The notes under the pieces: generated by a model
Database searches by the model: none
Seen by the model: the letters and a program-made list of their open reading frames with translations, nothing else
What the model was told of the DNA's origin: nothing
Shown here: in pieces, positions 50,260 through 58,475 of the stretch
Numbering within the stretch: position 1 is the first letter of the stretch
How the letters are laid out: every line of letters starts with the position of its first letter
Assembly: GCF_007829815.1 (NCBI RefSeq)
Contig: NZ_VIWT01000006.1
Coordinates: 124,001 to 188,000, forward strand
DNA length: 64,000 nucleotides
Direction: 5' to 3'
Source: Kitasatospora viridis
GTDB lineage: Bacteria > Actinomycetota > Actinomycetes > Streptomycetales > Streptomycetaceae
Translations under genes and position numbers: made by a program

Positions 50260-50667
50260 ATGCCCACGCTCCGCGCTGCCTCGGCCGCCCTGCTCTGCCT
50301 GGCCGTCTCCTGGATCCACGTCCAGGACCAGGGCGGCTTCCCCGGCAACAAGACCCCCGGATACGTCGGCCTCGGCTACTACCTGCTGGAGGCAGCGGGC
50401 GTCGTGGCCGCGCTGCTGCTGCTCACGCTGGCCCGCCGCAACGCTGCCGCTGCCGCCCCCACCTGGCTGCTCGCGGCCGGCGTCGGGCTCGGCCCGCTGG
50501 TCGGCTTCATCCTCTCCCGAGGGCCCGGCCTGCCCGACTACGCCGACGACAAGGGCAACTGGACCGAGCCGCTCGGCCTGGTCAGCGTGGCGGTCGAGGT
50601 CGTGCTGATCCTGCTCGCCGTCGCCACTCTGCGCGCCGCCCGCCCGGTCCCCGCGCCTGCGCGGTAG
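50260..50667 (+). CDS. small integral membrane protein, unknown
   Basis: 135 aa from ATG 50260 (GGAGA 6 nt upstream). Four hydrophobic segments: about 5-20, 43-62, 68-86 and 108-126. The loop after helix 1 reads WIHVQDQGGFPGNKTPGYVG and the third loop has GPGLPDYADDKGNWTEPLGL. I recognise a streptomycete membrane-protein style but no named family. A 139-bp gap upstream contains the second heptamer copy after the LysR gene. Confidence 0.7.
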   Translation: MPTLRAASAALLCLAVSWIHVQDQGGFPGNKTPGYVGLGYYLLEAAGVVAALLLLTLARRNAAAAAPTWLLAAGVGLGPLVGFILSRGPGLPDYADDKGNWTEPLGLVSVAVEVVLILLAVATLRAARPVPAPAR

Positions 50668-50691
50668 CGGACACGGCCTCAGGACAGCCCG

Positions 50692-52287
50692 TCAGGACAG
50701 CGCCGACAGCACGTGCTGCCAGTCGGTGACGGCCCGGGAGATCGGGGAGCCTGCGCCGACGGCCGCACCCGCTTCGGCGATCGCCGTCAGCGCCGGCCGG
50801 ACGCGGGACCGGCGACGGCCGTCCTCCGGGTGGCTGACCGCCTCCGCCACGTCGGCGAGGTGGTGCAGCAGGTCCACCCGCTGATCGTCGGAGAGCGCGG
50901 GCTCCTGCTGGATCGCCTGGCTCAGCGCGCGGATCGCCTCCGCTGTCCGGGCGCTGCCCCGGTCCATGATGGCGGCCAGGTTCGATCCGATGATCTGGAT
51001 GCTCTCGGCGATCTGCACCGAGCCGATGGAGCCCATCACGGTGAGGTTCGCCGCGGGTTTCCCCGAGCCGGAGCGTTCGGTGTAGTCCTGCATCCCCTTC
51101 GATACCTCCGTCAGGTAGCCGAGTGCGAAAGCCAGGTAGCAGAGGTGCAGCCGGTGCCGGAGCTGCGGCGACGCGAGCTCCGGCGCCCACTCGGCGACCG
51201 CCGGGCTGCCGGCGACCGCGCGGTGGAACCGGTCGCGGATCTCCTCGGTCAGGAAGCCGTTCAGGGTGTAGGCGCCGAGGCCCCAGTCCGTTGCCTGCGG
51301 CGGCATCGGGCCGCCGCTCAGCGCGGCGGAGCGGGCGGCCGCCTCCACCAGGAAGGCGCTGAGCGTGTCGGTGGCGGCGGACGCCGACACGTGCTCCGCG
51401 AACTTGGCGTCCGGGGGCGGGCTCAGCGCGGGCGGCAGCGGGAACGCGGACAGGTCGCCCAGCGCGGTGGACACCCGGGTGAGCCGGTCGCGAAGGTCCG
51501 TCAGGAAATCCGGCCAGGCGCTGCCGGGCAGGACCGCGGGCCCCGGCCCGTTCCAGTCCGCCTTACGCCCCCAGACCCGCACCCGGTCGCCGTTCTCCTC
51601 GATCAGCTCCTCGACCTGGCCCAGCGCGACCGCCGGGTCGGGCCAGAAGTCCTTCAGCAGCCGCCGCCGCACGTCCGCCCAGGCGAGCACCTCGGACACC
51701 AGGTCCGCCGCGGCGCCGGTGAGCCGCGAGCCGTTCTGCGCCGGCTTCCAGCCCAGCTCGCCGCCCTGCTCGCGGAGCCGGCCCGGCTCGCACCCGCCGT
51801 CGGGCAGGCCGTCCAACTCCCGGACGAAGCCGCGGGCTTCGTCGTCGATCGAGCGGACCACCGCCGTGACCGTCCCCCTGAACACCCGGCGGGCCTGGTC
51901 CACGTCGGGCAGGGCCAGCAACTGCCCGGTCGGGAGCTCGGCCGGACTGACCATCAGGGCGCCGCCCAGGCCCGCGGGGAGGCCGACCGGCCCGGGGCGG
52001 AAACGGCCGCCCGCCTCCGGCGCCGCGGCCCGGGTGTGCGCGGCCCGCCAGCGCTCCACCTCGGCCCGCTCGCGCTCCTGGCGCTGCCTCAGCTCCGCCG
52101 CCTCCTGCGCGTGCGCACGGTGCCGGGCCTGCGACGCCAGCCGCTCCCGCTCCGGTTCGCTGCGCTTCCAGAGCCACGCACCCAGGCAGACCAGGCTGCC
52201 GAAGAAGTACAGCGTGCCCAGGTTCTCGTTCATCGACGTCGCGACCCCGAGCCCGACGAACCAGAGCACGATTCCGAGACACGTCAC
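50692..52287 (-). CDS. large membrane-anchored protein with coiled coil, unknown
   Basis: 531 aa from GTG 52287, chosen because GGAGACGGGGGC precedes it and it opens into a membrane helix. Two close helices at about 2-18 and 24-40 are followed by a charged coiled coil (KRSEPERERLASQARHRAHA to about residue 95), then a largely helical soluble region. An internal segment (SGSGKPAANLTVMGSIGSVQ, then IAESIQIIGSNLAAIMDRGS) resembles a structural beta/alpha repeat. No catalytic motif and no family assignment. It lies next to two paralogous one-helix proteins on the same strand, with a 101-bp gap, and may share a complex with them (inference). Confidence 0.7.
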   Translation of the reverse strand: MTCLGIVLWFVGLGVATSMNENLGTLYFFGSLVCLGAWLWKRSEPERERLASQARHRAHAQEAAELRQRQERERAEVERWRAAHTRAAAPEAGGRFRPGPVGLPAGLGGALMVSPAELPTGQLLALPDVDQARRVFRGTVTAVVRSIDDEARGFVRELDGLPDGGCEPGRLREQGGELGWKPAQNGSRLTGAAADLVSEVLAWADVRRRLLKDFWPDPAVALGQVEELIEENGDRVRVWGRKADWNGPGPAVLPGSAWPDFLTDLRDRLTRVSTALGDLSAFPLPPALSPPPDAKFAEHVSASAATDTLSAFLVEAAARSAALSGGPMPPQATDWGLGAYTLNGFLTEEIRDRFHRAVAGSPAVAEWAPELASPQLRHRLHLCYLAFALGYLTEVSKGMQDYTERSGSGKPAANLTVMGSIGSVQIAESIQIIGSNLAAIMDRGSARTAEAIRALSQAIQQEPALSDDQRVDLLHHLADVAEAVSHPEDGRRRSRVRPALTAIAEAGAAVGAGSPISRAVTDWQHVLSALS

Positions 52288-52388
52288 AACAGCCCCCGTC
52301 TCCGTCGGCGACCCGCCTCCGTCGAGCAGAAGAGAACACGCCGCCCGGCCGGTCCGCAAGAGGCGTGCGGCCGGCCCGCGATCACGAT

Positions 52389-52946
52389 TCAGCGCTCCGT
52401 GCCGTCGTAGACCCGCAGCAGCACCTGCTGGACGTCCGCCGGGCCGGCCGGTCCACCGATCTGCAGGAACAGGTTCTCGTCGTACCAGAGGCAGGTGGTC
52501 CGGCCCGTGGCCCGGTTCTGGGAGCAGGTGGTGCTGCCGGCGATCCGCAGCGCGGGACGGCTGACCACGACGTCCTTCGACGGCGCGTCAACTCCCGCCA
52601 GCAGGGGCCCGAGCTGGCCGCCGGTGTTCCGGGCAGTGGTCACCACCCACCGGTCCGGGGCGGCCGGGGCATCCGCGTAGACCCCCTGGACGACCGTGGT
52701 CACCACACCCTGGGCGCGTCGCGGCATGCCCTGGTCCGCGGTGTCCGCGACGAGCGGCGCGCCCTGCCGCGGCTGCTGCTCCACGGTCTTCGGCAGCGCG
52801 ATGTTCCCCGGGTCGTGTCCGGTGCCCCGGGCGCTGCCGTCGTGGTCCGCGAGGAACAGCACCGTGAGCAGCACCGCCAGCGCGCCGACGATGCAGCCGC
52901 CGATCAGGACAGGGCCGCCGCCCCGCCTCGCCTTGCGCGCCATCAT
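52389..52946 (-). CDS. one-helix extracytoplasmic protein, paralogue B
   Basis: 185 aa; ATG 52946 overlaps the stop of the upstream paralogue (ATGA). A short basic N-terminus (MMARKARRGGG) precedes a membrane helix (about 12-34), then an exported domain. Shared with paralogue A: GTGHDP, LPKTVEQQ, GVYADAPAAPDRWVV, STTCSQNRATGRTTCLWYDE (two cysteines likely disulfide-bonded), LQIGGP and a C-terminal VLLRVYDGTE. No known family recognised. The pair apparently arose by tandem duplication. Confidence 0.75.
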   Translation of the reverse strand: MMARKARRGGGPVLIGGCIVGALAVLLTVLFLADHDGSARGTGHDPGNIALPKTVEQQPRQGAPLVADTADQGMPRRAQGVVTTVVQGVYADAPAAPDRWVVTTARNTGGQLGPLLAGVDAPSKDVVVSRPALRIAGSTTCSQNRATGRTTCLWYDENLFLQIGGPAGPADVQQVLLRVYDGTER

Positions 52947-53479
52947 TGTTCCGTGCCGTCGTAGACCCGCAGCAGCACCCGCTCGATGCCGGCCGGGTCG
53001 GTGGGGCCGCTCACCTGGAGCACGAAGTTCGCATCGTGCCAGATGCACATGGCACGGCCCGCGTGCTGGTCCTGGTAGCAGGTGGTGCTGCCGCCGATGG
53101 AGAGTTGGGGATGGGTGGTGAGGGTGTTCTTCGGGGGGTCGGCGGCCAGCCAGCGGCCCGCGACGCCGTTCCGGTTGTCCCCGGTGTCGACGACCCAGAG
53201 GCCGGCCGTGCCCGGGGCCTCGCCGTAGACGCCCTGGCTGTCGCCGGAGAGCCCGGTGGGGGAGAGCCCGACCGTGGTGGCGTCCACGTCGTTCAGGCCC
53301 GCGTCGCTCATGCTCAACCGGCGCTGGTGCTCCACCGTCCTCGGCAGGTCGATGGCGGCCGGATCGTGCCCGGTCCCGTTCGCGCTGCCGTCGTAGTCCG
53401 CGACGAACAGCCCGCCGAGCAGCAGCCCCAGCACCACCACGATCAGCACCCCGCCGCAGCCCGATCCCTGATCCGCCAT
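52943..53479 (-). CDS. one-helix extracytoplasmic protein, paralogue A
   Basis: 178 aa. N-terminal membrane helix (about 9-27, GVLIVVVLGLLLGGLFVAD), then an extracytoplasmic domain with the same landmarks as its neighbour: GTGHDPAAIDLPRTVEHQ, GVYGEAPGTAGLWVVDTGD, STTCYQDQHAGRAMCIWHDA and VLLRVYDGTE. It differs in the middle (MSDAGLNDVDATTVGLSP). Function unknown; the fold looks like a small beta-rich sensor or adhesin, not an enzyme. First gene of a coupled pair. Confidence 0.75.
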   Translation of the reverse strand: MADQGSGCGGVLIVVVLGLLLGGLFVADYDGSANGTGHDPAAIDLPRTVEHQRRLSMSDAGLNDVDATTVGLSPTGLSGDSQGVYGEAPGTAGLWVVDTGDNRNGVAGRWLAADPPKNTLTTHPQLSIGGSTTCYQDQHAGRAMCIWHDANFVLQVSGPTDPAGIERVLLRVYDGTEQ

Positions 53480-53579
53480 CAGACGCCCCCGTTCCCGTTG
53501 TCACGGCATCGGCTGTGACGACTCGGCACGGGCGACCGGTTGCAGGGCAGGGCAGGGCACGACGGCGGCTGACTTGACC

Positions 53580-53783
53580 TCAGGAGTAGGAGTTCCGGCC
53601 GTACTCCTCGCGCGGCAGCAGGAAGTCGTCCGGGCGGTCGCGCCGGAGCTCCTCGTAGCGGGCGAGGAACACGTCCTGCGCCTCGGGGAGCGTGCAGCCG
53701 CGGGCTTCGATGATCGCCTTGAGGGCGTAGACGATCCGGTTCTCCAGGATGTCGTGGTCGACGCCCTCGGGTAGCTGCTCCAT
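53580..53783 (-). CDS. small acidic protein, unknown
   Basis: 67 aa: DHDILENRIVYALKAIIEAR, then EAQDVFLARYEELRRDRPDD. Helical, highly charged, no cysteine pairs. It looks like a conserved small streptomycete protein but I do not know a name for it. The ATG at 53783 is well placed after the hydrolase gene on the same strand (57-bp gap). Confidence 0.55.
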   Translation of the reverse strand: MEQLPEGVDHDILENRIVYALKAIIEARGCTLPEAQDVFLARYEELRRDRPDDFLLPREEYGRNSYS

Positions 53784-53840
53784 GATCCCGGGAGCCTACT
53801 GTCCGGGCCCCGCCGGGCCCAGCGGGTTTCGGTCCCCCGG

Positions 53841-54530
53841 TCAGAGCGCGGCGCGGTAGGCCTCCAGGCGGTCGGCGAGCTCCTGGGGGTGGCCGAGCAT
53901 CGGGAGGTGGTCGCCCGGCATCTCGTCCGGCTCGAAGCCGAGGCGGTCGACGACCGTTCGGCGCAGGAAGTCGGCGGGGAAGAAGCGGTCGTCGCGGGCC
54001 AGCAGGAACCTGGTCGGCACCTGCGGCCAGGCGGACAGTGGCCACGGCGCGCCGAACGGGGTGGCCGACTGCGCGCGCTGGTGCTCCGTCAGCAGCTCGG
54101 CGGCCAGCTCGGCCGGGGTGTCGTGCAGGAAGAACGCCACCGGGTCCTGCGCCGCGCCCTCCGGCACGCCCCGGCGGCGGTCGTCCGCCTGCCGGGCGGC
54201 GGGGTAGCCGGTGTTCTCCCACCACTGCCCGGGCGCCTCGCCCGGGGCCGGCACCTGGGCCTGGACCAGCACCAGCAGCTCCACCGGCACCCGCTCGCAG
54301 ACCAGCGGAGCGGTGAACCCGCCGAACGAGTGCGCCACGACCACCAGACCGGTCCGCGCACCGATCGCCTCGACCACCGCGTCCGCGTACTCGGCCAGCC
54401 CGGCCGACTCGTCGTCACACGGCAGGTCGGGCGCGACCACGTCGTGGCCCCGCCCGTGCAGCTCGGCGGCCAGCGGCCCCCAGTACCAGGCGTCGGCCGC
54501 CCCGCCGTGGATGAGTACGTACGTCGCCAT
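53841..54530 (-). CDS. alpha/beta hydrolase
   Basis: 229 aa from ATG 54530 with GGAGGG 7 nt upstream. Core: TYVLIHGGAADAWYWGPLAA (oxyanion HGG), nucleophile Ser in VVVAHSFGGFTAPLVCERVP, Asp in LLARDDRFFP and His in MPGDHLPMLGHPQEL. This matches the small esterase-like alpha/beta hydrolases related to methylesterases (MES/hydroxynitrile lyase type). Substrate unknown. Located between the ricin-domain protein gene and the small acidic protein gene, all on the minus strand. Confidence 0.88.
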   Translation of the reverse strand: MATYVLIHGGAADAWYWGPLAAELHGRGHDVVAPDLPCDDESAGLAEYADAVVEAIGARTGLVVVAHSFGGFTAPLVCERVPVELLVLVQAQVPAPGEAPGQWWENTGYPAARQADDRRRGVPEGAAQDPVAFFLHDTPAELAAELLTEHQRAQSATPFGAPWPLSAWPQVPTRFLLARDDRFFPADFLRRTVVDRLGFEPDEMPGDHLPMLGHPQELADRLEAYRAAL

Positions 54531-54596
54531 CGGGATCCCTCCGCAGGTCCGGTCCGCCACCGGTCGCTACTGCGACCGTACGGGCCGGCACCGACA

Positions 54597-54632
54597 CGGG
54601 TGCCCACCCCGCGCGGGCGGGGCGGGCACCCG
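54597..54632 (-). terminator. hairpin terminator of the ricin-domain protein gene
   Basis: Arms 54597-54612 and 54617-54632 pair over 16 bp with one mismatch, 48 bp after the stop of the ricin-domain gene and before the hydrolase start. Confidence 0.65.
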
Positions 54633-54679
54633 AGGGTGCGTCAGGGGCCCGGAACCTCAGGCCCCGGGGGATCAGGATG

Positions 54680-56857
54680 TCAGCCGATCGTCCAGTGCTG
54701 CGACGCCGATCCGCTGTCCGCCTGCTGGGTGACCAGCGCGCCGTCGTTGCCGCTCGCGGTGGTCAGCAGCAGCCCGCTGCGCACCGAGCTGACGGTGTAG
54801 CTGCCGTCGGCGTTGCGGCTCAGCCTCCAGTGCTGGTTGGCCGCGCCGGTGCAGCTCCACTGGATCACCTGGGCCCCGGCCGCCGTCGAGCCGCCGGAGA
54901 CGTCGGCGCAGAGGCCGGACTGGGCGTTCGTCAGCTGGTAGCTGCCGTCCGCCTGCTGGGCGAACTGCCAGGACTGGTTGGCGCCGCCGTTCGGCGTCCA
55001 GGTGATCAGCTGGGTGCCGGCGGTGGTGCTGTGGTTGGGGTCGTCCAGCGCCTTGCCGGCGGCGGTCAGCGGGTGGGCGCCGGTGATCGAACCGCCGCCG
55101 GTGCCGCCCACCGCAGTGATCGCGAGGGTCTGCTGGGCGGCCGTGCGGCCACCGCCGACGGCGGAGCCGGTGGTGTCGGTCCAGGTGCGCAGCGGAGTGG
55201 TCTCGGAGGCCGAGCCGTTCAGCGCGAGCACCAGGCCGCTGTAGCGGTTGACCAGCCGGTACGACCCGCCGGCCGGGATCACGAACCACTGCTGGCCGAC
55301 CCCGGTCGCGGTGGTGACGGTCGTCGCGGCGCCCCAGGCCCGCCCGGCGTTGCCGCTGGCGTCCACGCCCAGGTGCCCGCCGCTGGCCGCGTTGGTGATC
55401 AGGTACGAGCCGTCGCCGACCGCCGAGAAGGACCAGGCGGCCGAGGTCGAGGCCGCCTTCGCGGCGGCGGCCCGCTTACCGGCCTGCGTGAGCAGCTGGC
55501 CGCCGCTGCCGATCTGGTACGTCTTCGCCGGGTCGAACGGCGCGGGCGCGGGTGACGCGGCGTCCACGGTGAGGTTCGCGTACTCGCCGGAGGAGCCGTT
55601 GGAGCACCCGTACGCGCAGTACAGCCGGAACTGCTTGCCGACGATCCCGGTGCCGGTGCGGTTCGCGCTGTCCAGGAACCAGCGGTACCAGGAGGCGGTG
55701 TGGTAGCTGCCGGTGTCGCCGAGCAGCGTCCACTTCTCGCTCGCCAGGTCGCTGGTGGCGTAGACCTGCTGCGGCGCGTTGCCGCTCTGGTCGACGGCCT
55801 GCGGGGTGCCCAGGTACAGGCCCAGGTAGGCGTCGTAGGTGATGTTCATGACGAACAGCGGCGAGGTCGGCTGCAGCGTCCCGGCGGACAGCTGCTGGCT
55901 GACCGTGCCGGGGTTGGCGGGGTTGTACTCGGCCGACGGCGCCAGGTAGCCGTTCGGGTTGGCCGCGTCGGCCGGGACCAGGTCGCTCTCCTGCCCGCCG
56001 ACGCCCGGCTGCGACCAGGCGCCGTCGTACCACTTCTGCCAGGTGCCGGGCGCCATCTTGCCGGAGATGGGGGCGCGGGCCACGTGCGAGAGGAAGTCGC
56101 CCCAGCTGCCGTTCTTGTCCACGATCCGGGAGCCGTAGAAGACGTAGAAGTAGCCGGAGGCGGTGTCCACGAAGAGCCGCTGGTCGCCGTCGCCGTAGTA
56201 GTAGGTCTGCTGCGGGAAGGCGTTGGCGTCGCCCCGGGTGGTGCTGTAGGGCGAGGTGATGACGTGGTCCTCGATGGTCCAGGTGCGGCCCTGGTCGGTG
56301 GACTTGGCGTAGTCGATGGCGTCGAAGTGGATGCCGTCGCCGAACGGCTGCGGGGTGAACTCGTTGTGCACCAGGCCGTACCAGTCGCCGGTGTCCGGGT
56401 CGACCCAGACGCTGGACAGGTCGCAGTAGTTGCGCTGCGCGTAGCCGGAGCCGGCCGGTGCGTTGGTGGCCGACAGGCCGGTGGGGCTGTTGTCGCAGCG
56501 CCAGGTGGTGTCGTTGTTGCGGTCGTTGCTGTTCGCCGGGTTGACGGCGTTGTCCAACGCGTTGTCGGGGGTGGCGGTGTCGAAGTTCGAGCCGGTGTAG
56601 AAGCTCCACTGGCGCGGGTCGGTGGCGCCGTAGAGCGAGTCCGACTCCTGGACGTGGAAGCTGCCGTCCTTGTCCGTGAACGGGAAGGCGGGGGTGTCGT
56701 CGGGGTACGCGTAGCTGCCGGAGGAGCCGACGGTGACGCTGAAGGCGGGGGCAGCGGCGGGGGTGGCGGCGTTCGCGGGGGTCGCGAGCACCGGACCGGT
56801 CACGGCCAGCGCGAGGGCGGCAAGCGCACCGCCCAGGCGCTGTCGGGGAGTTGACAC
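54680..56857 (-). CDS. secreted beta-propeller protein with two ricin-type (CBM13) repeats
   Basis: 725 aa from GTG 56857, with AAGGAG 7 nt upstream. Signal peptide about 1-32 (RLGGALAALALAVTGPVLAT). Residues 40-440 are a beta-propeller of the GH43/GH117/sialidase-like kind: repeated D/Asp-box style strands (DKDGSFHVQESDSLYG, STDQGRTWTIEDHVITS) and Trp-rich blades, with LYCAYGCSNGSSGEY at the end of the propeller. The C-terminus holds two ricin B lectin units (GSYRLVNRYSGLVLALNG and SYQLTNAQSGLCADVSGG, with QxW endings NQSWQF and NQHWRL). Likely an extracellular glycoside hydrolase or lectin acting on plant or microbial polysaccharide; the catalytic acids cannot be fixed by eye. It is divergent from a LacI regulator. 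Confidence 0.8.
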   Translation of the reverse strand: MSTPRQRLGGALAALALAVTGPVLATPANAATPAAAPAFSVTVGSSGSYAYPDDTPAFPFTDKDGSFHVQESDSLYGATDPRQWSFYTGSNFDTATPDNALDNAVNPANSNDRNNDTTWRCDNSPTGLSATNAPAGSGYAQRNYCDLSSVWVDPDTGDWYGLVHNEFTPQPFGDGIHFDAIDYAKSTDQGRTWTIEDHVITSPYSTTRGDANAFPQQTYYYGDGDQRLFVDTASGYFYVFYGSRIVDKNGSWGDFLSHVARAPISGKMAPGTWQKWYDGAWSQPGVGGQESDLVPADAANPNGYLAPSAEYNPANPGTVSQQLSAGTLQPTSPLFVMNITYDAYLGLYLGTPQAVDQSGNAPQQVYATSDLASEKWTLLGDTGSYHTASWYRWFLDSANRTGTGIVGKQFRLYCAYGCSNGSSGEYANLTVDAASPAPAPFDPAKTYQIGSGGQLLTQAGKRAAAAKAASTSAAWSFSAVGDGSYLITNAASGGHLGVDASGNAGRAWGAATTVTTATGVGQQWFVIPAGGSYRLVNRYSGLVLALNGSASETTPLRTWTDTTGSAVGGGRTAAQQTLAITAVGGTGGGSITGAHPLTAAGKALDDPNHSTTAGTQLITWTPNGGANQSWQFAQQADGSYQLTNAQSGLCADVSGGSTAAGAQVIQWSCTGAANQHWRLSRNADGSYTVSSVRSGLLLTTASGNDGALVTQQADSGSASQHWTIG

Positions 56858-56912
56858 GGGGTGACTCCTTCGCACGTCGGAGTGTGGGGGCTGGCCTGTA
56901 AGATAGGGCGCG

Positions 56913-57026
56913 TTTGACCGGTAAAACAAGAGTAATGACGCATCGGTCTGCGACGATCATCTGACGCGGTCGCTTGACGCCCTGTCAGGCCGGGGTTACG
57001 GTCGATCAACTTCTGGACCGGTAAAG
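56913..57026. promoter_or_regulatory. twin LacI operators, ACCGGT cores 100 bp apart
   Basis: Sites TTTGACCGGTAAAA (56913-56926) and TGGACCGGTAAAG (57014-57026) share an ACCGGT core inside a pseudo-palindrome TTTNACCGGTNAAA. Cores begin at 56917 and 57017, exactly 100 bp apart, flanking the divergent promoters of the ricin-domain protein and LacI genes. The arrangement suits DNA looping by a LacI-type repressor. Confidence 0.7.
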
Positions 57027-57041
57027 CCGAGGGCGCGAACC

Positions 57042-58025
57042 ATGGTGACCATGCAGGACGTGGCCGAGCGGGCCGGCGTCACCAAGCAGACGGTGTCCAA
57101 CGTGCTCTCCGGCCGGGTCGCCGTCCGCCCCGCCACCGCGGCCCGGGTGCACGCCGCGATCGCCGAACTCGGCTACACCCCCAACCTGGTCGCCCGCTCG
57201 CTCGCCACCGGCAGCACCCGCACCGTCGGCCTCCTCGTCCCCGGCGTGACCTCGTACTTCTACGCCGAACTGGTCGAGCAGGTCGAGGACGTCCTCGACG
57301 CCCACGGCTACCACCTGCTGCTGCGCACCACCCGGCTGGACGGCGAACGGGCCCGCCGCCACCTGGCCGGCCTGGTCAGCCGGGGCGTGGACGGCCTGCT
57401 GATCGCCGGCGACAACGACCTGATCGACCACCTGCCGCTGCTCGCCGACGCCCGCTTCCCGGTGGTGCTCTGCGCCTGGGAGATCGACCCGCCCGAGCGG
57501 TACCCCGTGGTCACCGTCGACTACGAGCAGGCCGGCTACCTGGCGGGCCGCCACCTGCGCGAACTCGGCCACCGCCGGGTCGCCGTGCTCGCCAGCCCCG
57601 CGCACGGCGTCCGCGTCGCCGGCTTCCGCCGCGCGCTGCCGGACGCCGTCGTGCACCACGCCGCCGAGCCCACCCCCGCGGGCGGCTACGCCTGCGCCGC
57701 CGCCGCGCTCGCCGCCCACCCCGCGCCGACCGCCCTGTTCGCCACCCACGACGTGCTCGCCGTCGGCGCCCTGGAGGCCGCCCGCGCGGCCGGCCGCAGC
57801 GTCCCCGGAGACCTGTCGCTGATCGGCCACGACGACACCCTGGAAGCCCGGATCTCCAGCCCCGCCCTCACCACCGTCGCGCTCCCCAAGCGCGAGATGG
57901 CCCAGCAGGCGGTCGAACTGCTGCTCGGCGCCGTCACCAAGGCCGCCCCGGCGGGCCCGACCCGCCTGCTGCCGCCCGCGCTGGTGGTGCGGGGGAGCAC
58001 CGGGCCGGTGCGCCACGACGGCTGA
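57042..58025 (+). CDS. LacI family transcriptional regulator
   Basis: 327 aa. HTH and hinge: MQDVAERAGVTKQTVSNVLS, then ELGYTPNLVARSLATGSTRT. Periplasmic-binding-like core from about residue 60 (VGLLVPGVTSYFYAELVEQV). It should bind a sugar released by the ricin-domain protein or a related signal and control the divergent gene through the paired ACCGGT sites. The C-terminal residues read RGSTGPVRHDG. Stop codon within CTGACGG (58022-58028), mirrored by the complement at the convergent SnoaL gene's stop (58052-58058). Confidence 0.92.
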   Translation: MVTMQDVAERAGVTKQTVSNVLSGRVAVRPATAARVHAAIAELGYTPNLVARSLATGSTRTVGLLVPGVTSYFYAELVEQVEDVLDAHGYHLLLRTTRLDGERARRHLAGLVSRGVDGLLIAGDNDLIDHLPLLADARFPVVLCAWEIDPPERYPVVTVDYEQAGYLAGRHLRELGHRRVAVLASPAHGVRVAGFRRALPDAVVHHAAEPTPAGGYACAAAALAAHPAPTALFATHDVLAVGALEAARAAGRSVPGDLSLIGHDDTLEARISSPALTTVALPKREMAQQAVELLLGAVTKAAPAGPTRLLPPALVVRGSTGPVRHDG

Positions 58026-58054
58026 CGGCGTCCCGAGGTCGCGCTGTCACACCG

Positions 58055-58381
58055 TCAGCCGAGGAAGTCCACCCGGTCGATCAGCCCGCCGCGCACCCGG
58101 TAGGCGACCAGCACCCGCAGCGGCTCCGCGGTGATGCCGTGGGCGACCTCGTGGTCCACCACCCAGTCGCCCTCGGTCAGCCGGCCGCTGATCTCGGCCC
58201 GGCAGCGCCCCTCGGCGAACATCCCCGCGTACGCCTCCCGCAGGGCCTCGCGGCCGAGCAACTGGCTGCCCGAGCGCCGGTTGATCACGACGTCGGCGGC
58301 GTAGGTCGCCGCGAAGGCGTCCAGGTCATGGCTGTTGTACGCGGCGAGCTGACGCTCGACCACGCTCTCCGGAGCGGTCAT
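58055..58381 (-). CDS. SnoaL/NTF2-like small protein
   Basis: 108 aa from ATG 58381. NTF2-like fold: VVERQLAAYNSHDLDAFAAT, YAADVVINRRSGSQLLGREA, and AGMFAEGRCRAEISGRLTEG. Such proteins are often ketosteroid-isomerase- or SnoaL-like with no assignable reaction. Shine-Dalgarno is weak. Its stop shares the heptamer with LacI (inverted). Confidence 0.75.
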   Translation of the reverse strand: MTAPESVVERQLAAYNSHDLDAFAATYAADVVINRRSGSQLLGREALREAYAGMFAEGRCRAEISGRLTEGDWVVDHEVAHGITAEPLRVLVAYRVRGGLIDRVDFLG

Positions 58382-58475
58382 CAGGTGATCATGCAGCGCG
58401 CCGGGTCGTTCGTCCAGGGCCGATCGGGCAGACGATCGGCACTCGTCCGCACGAGCCACCGCGCCTGACCCCGGG

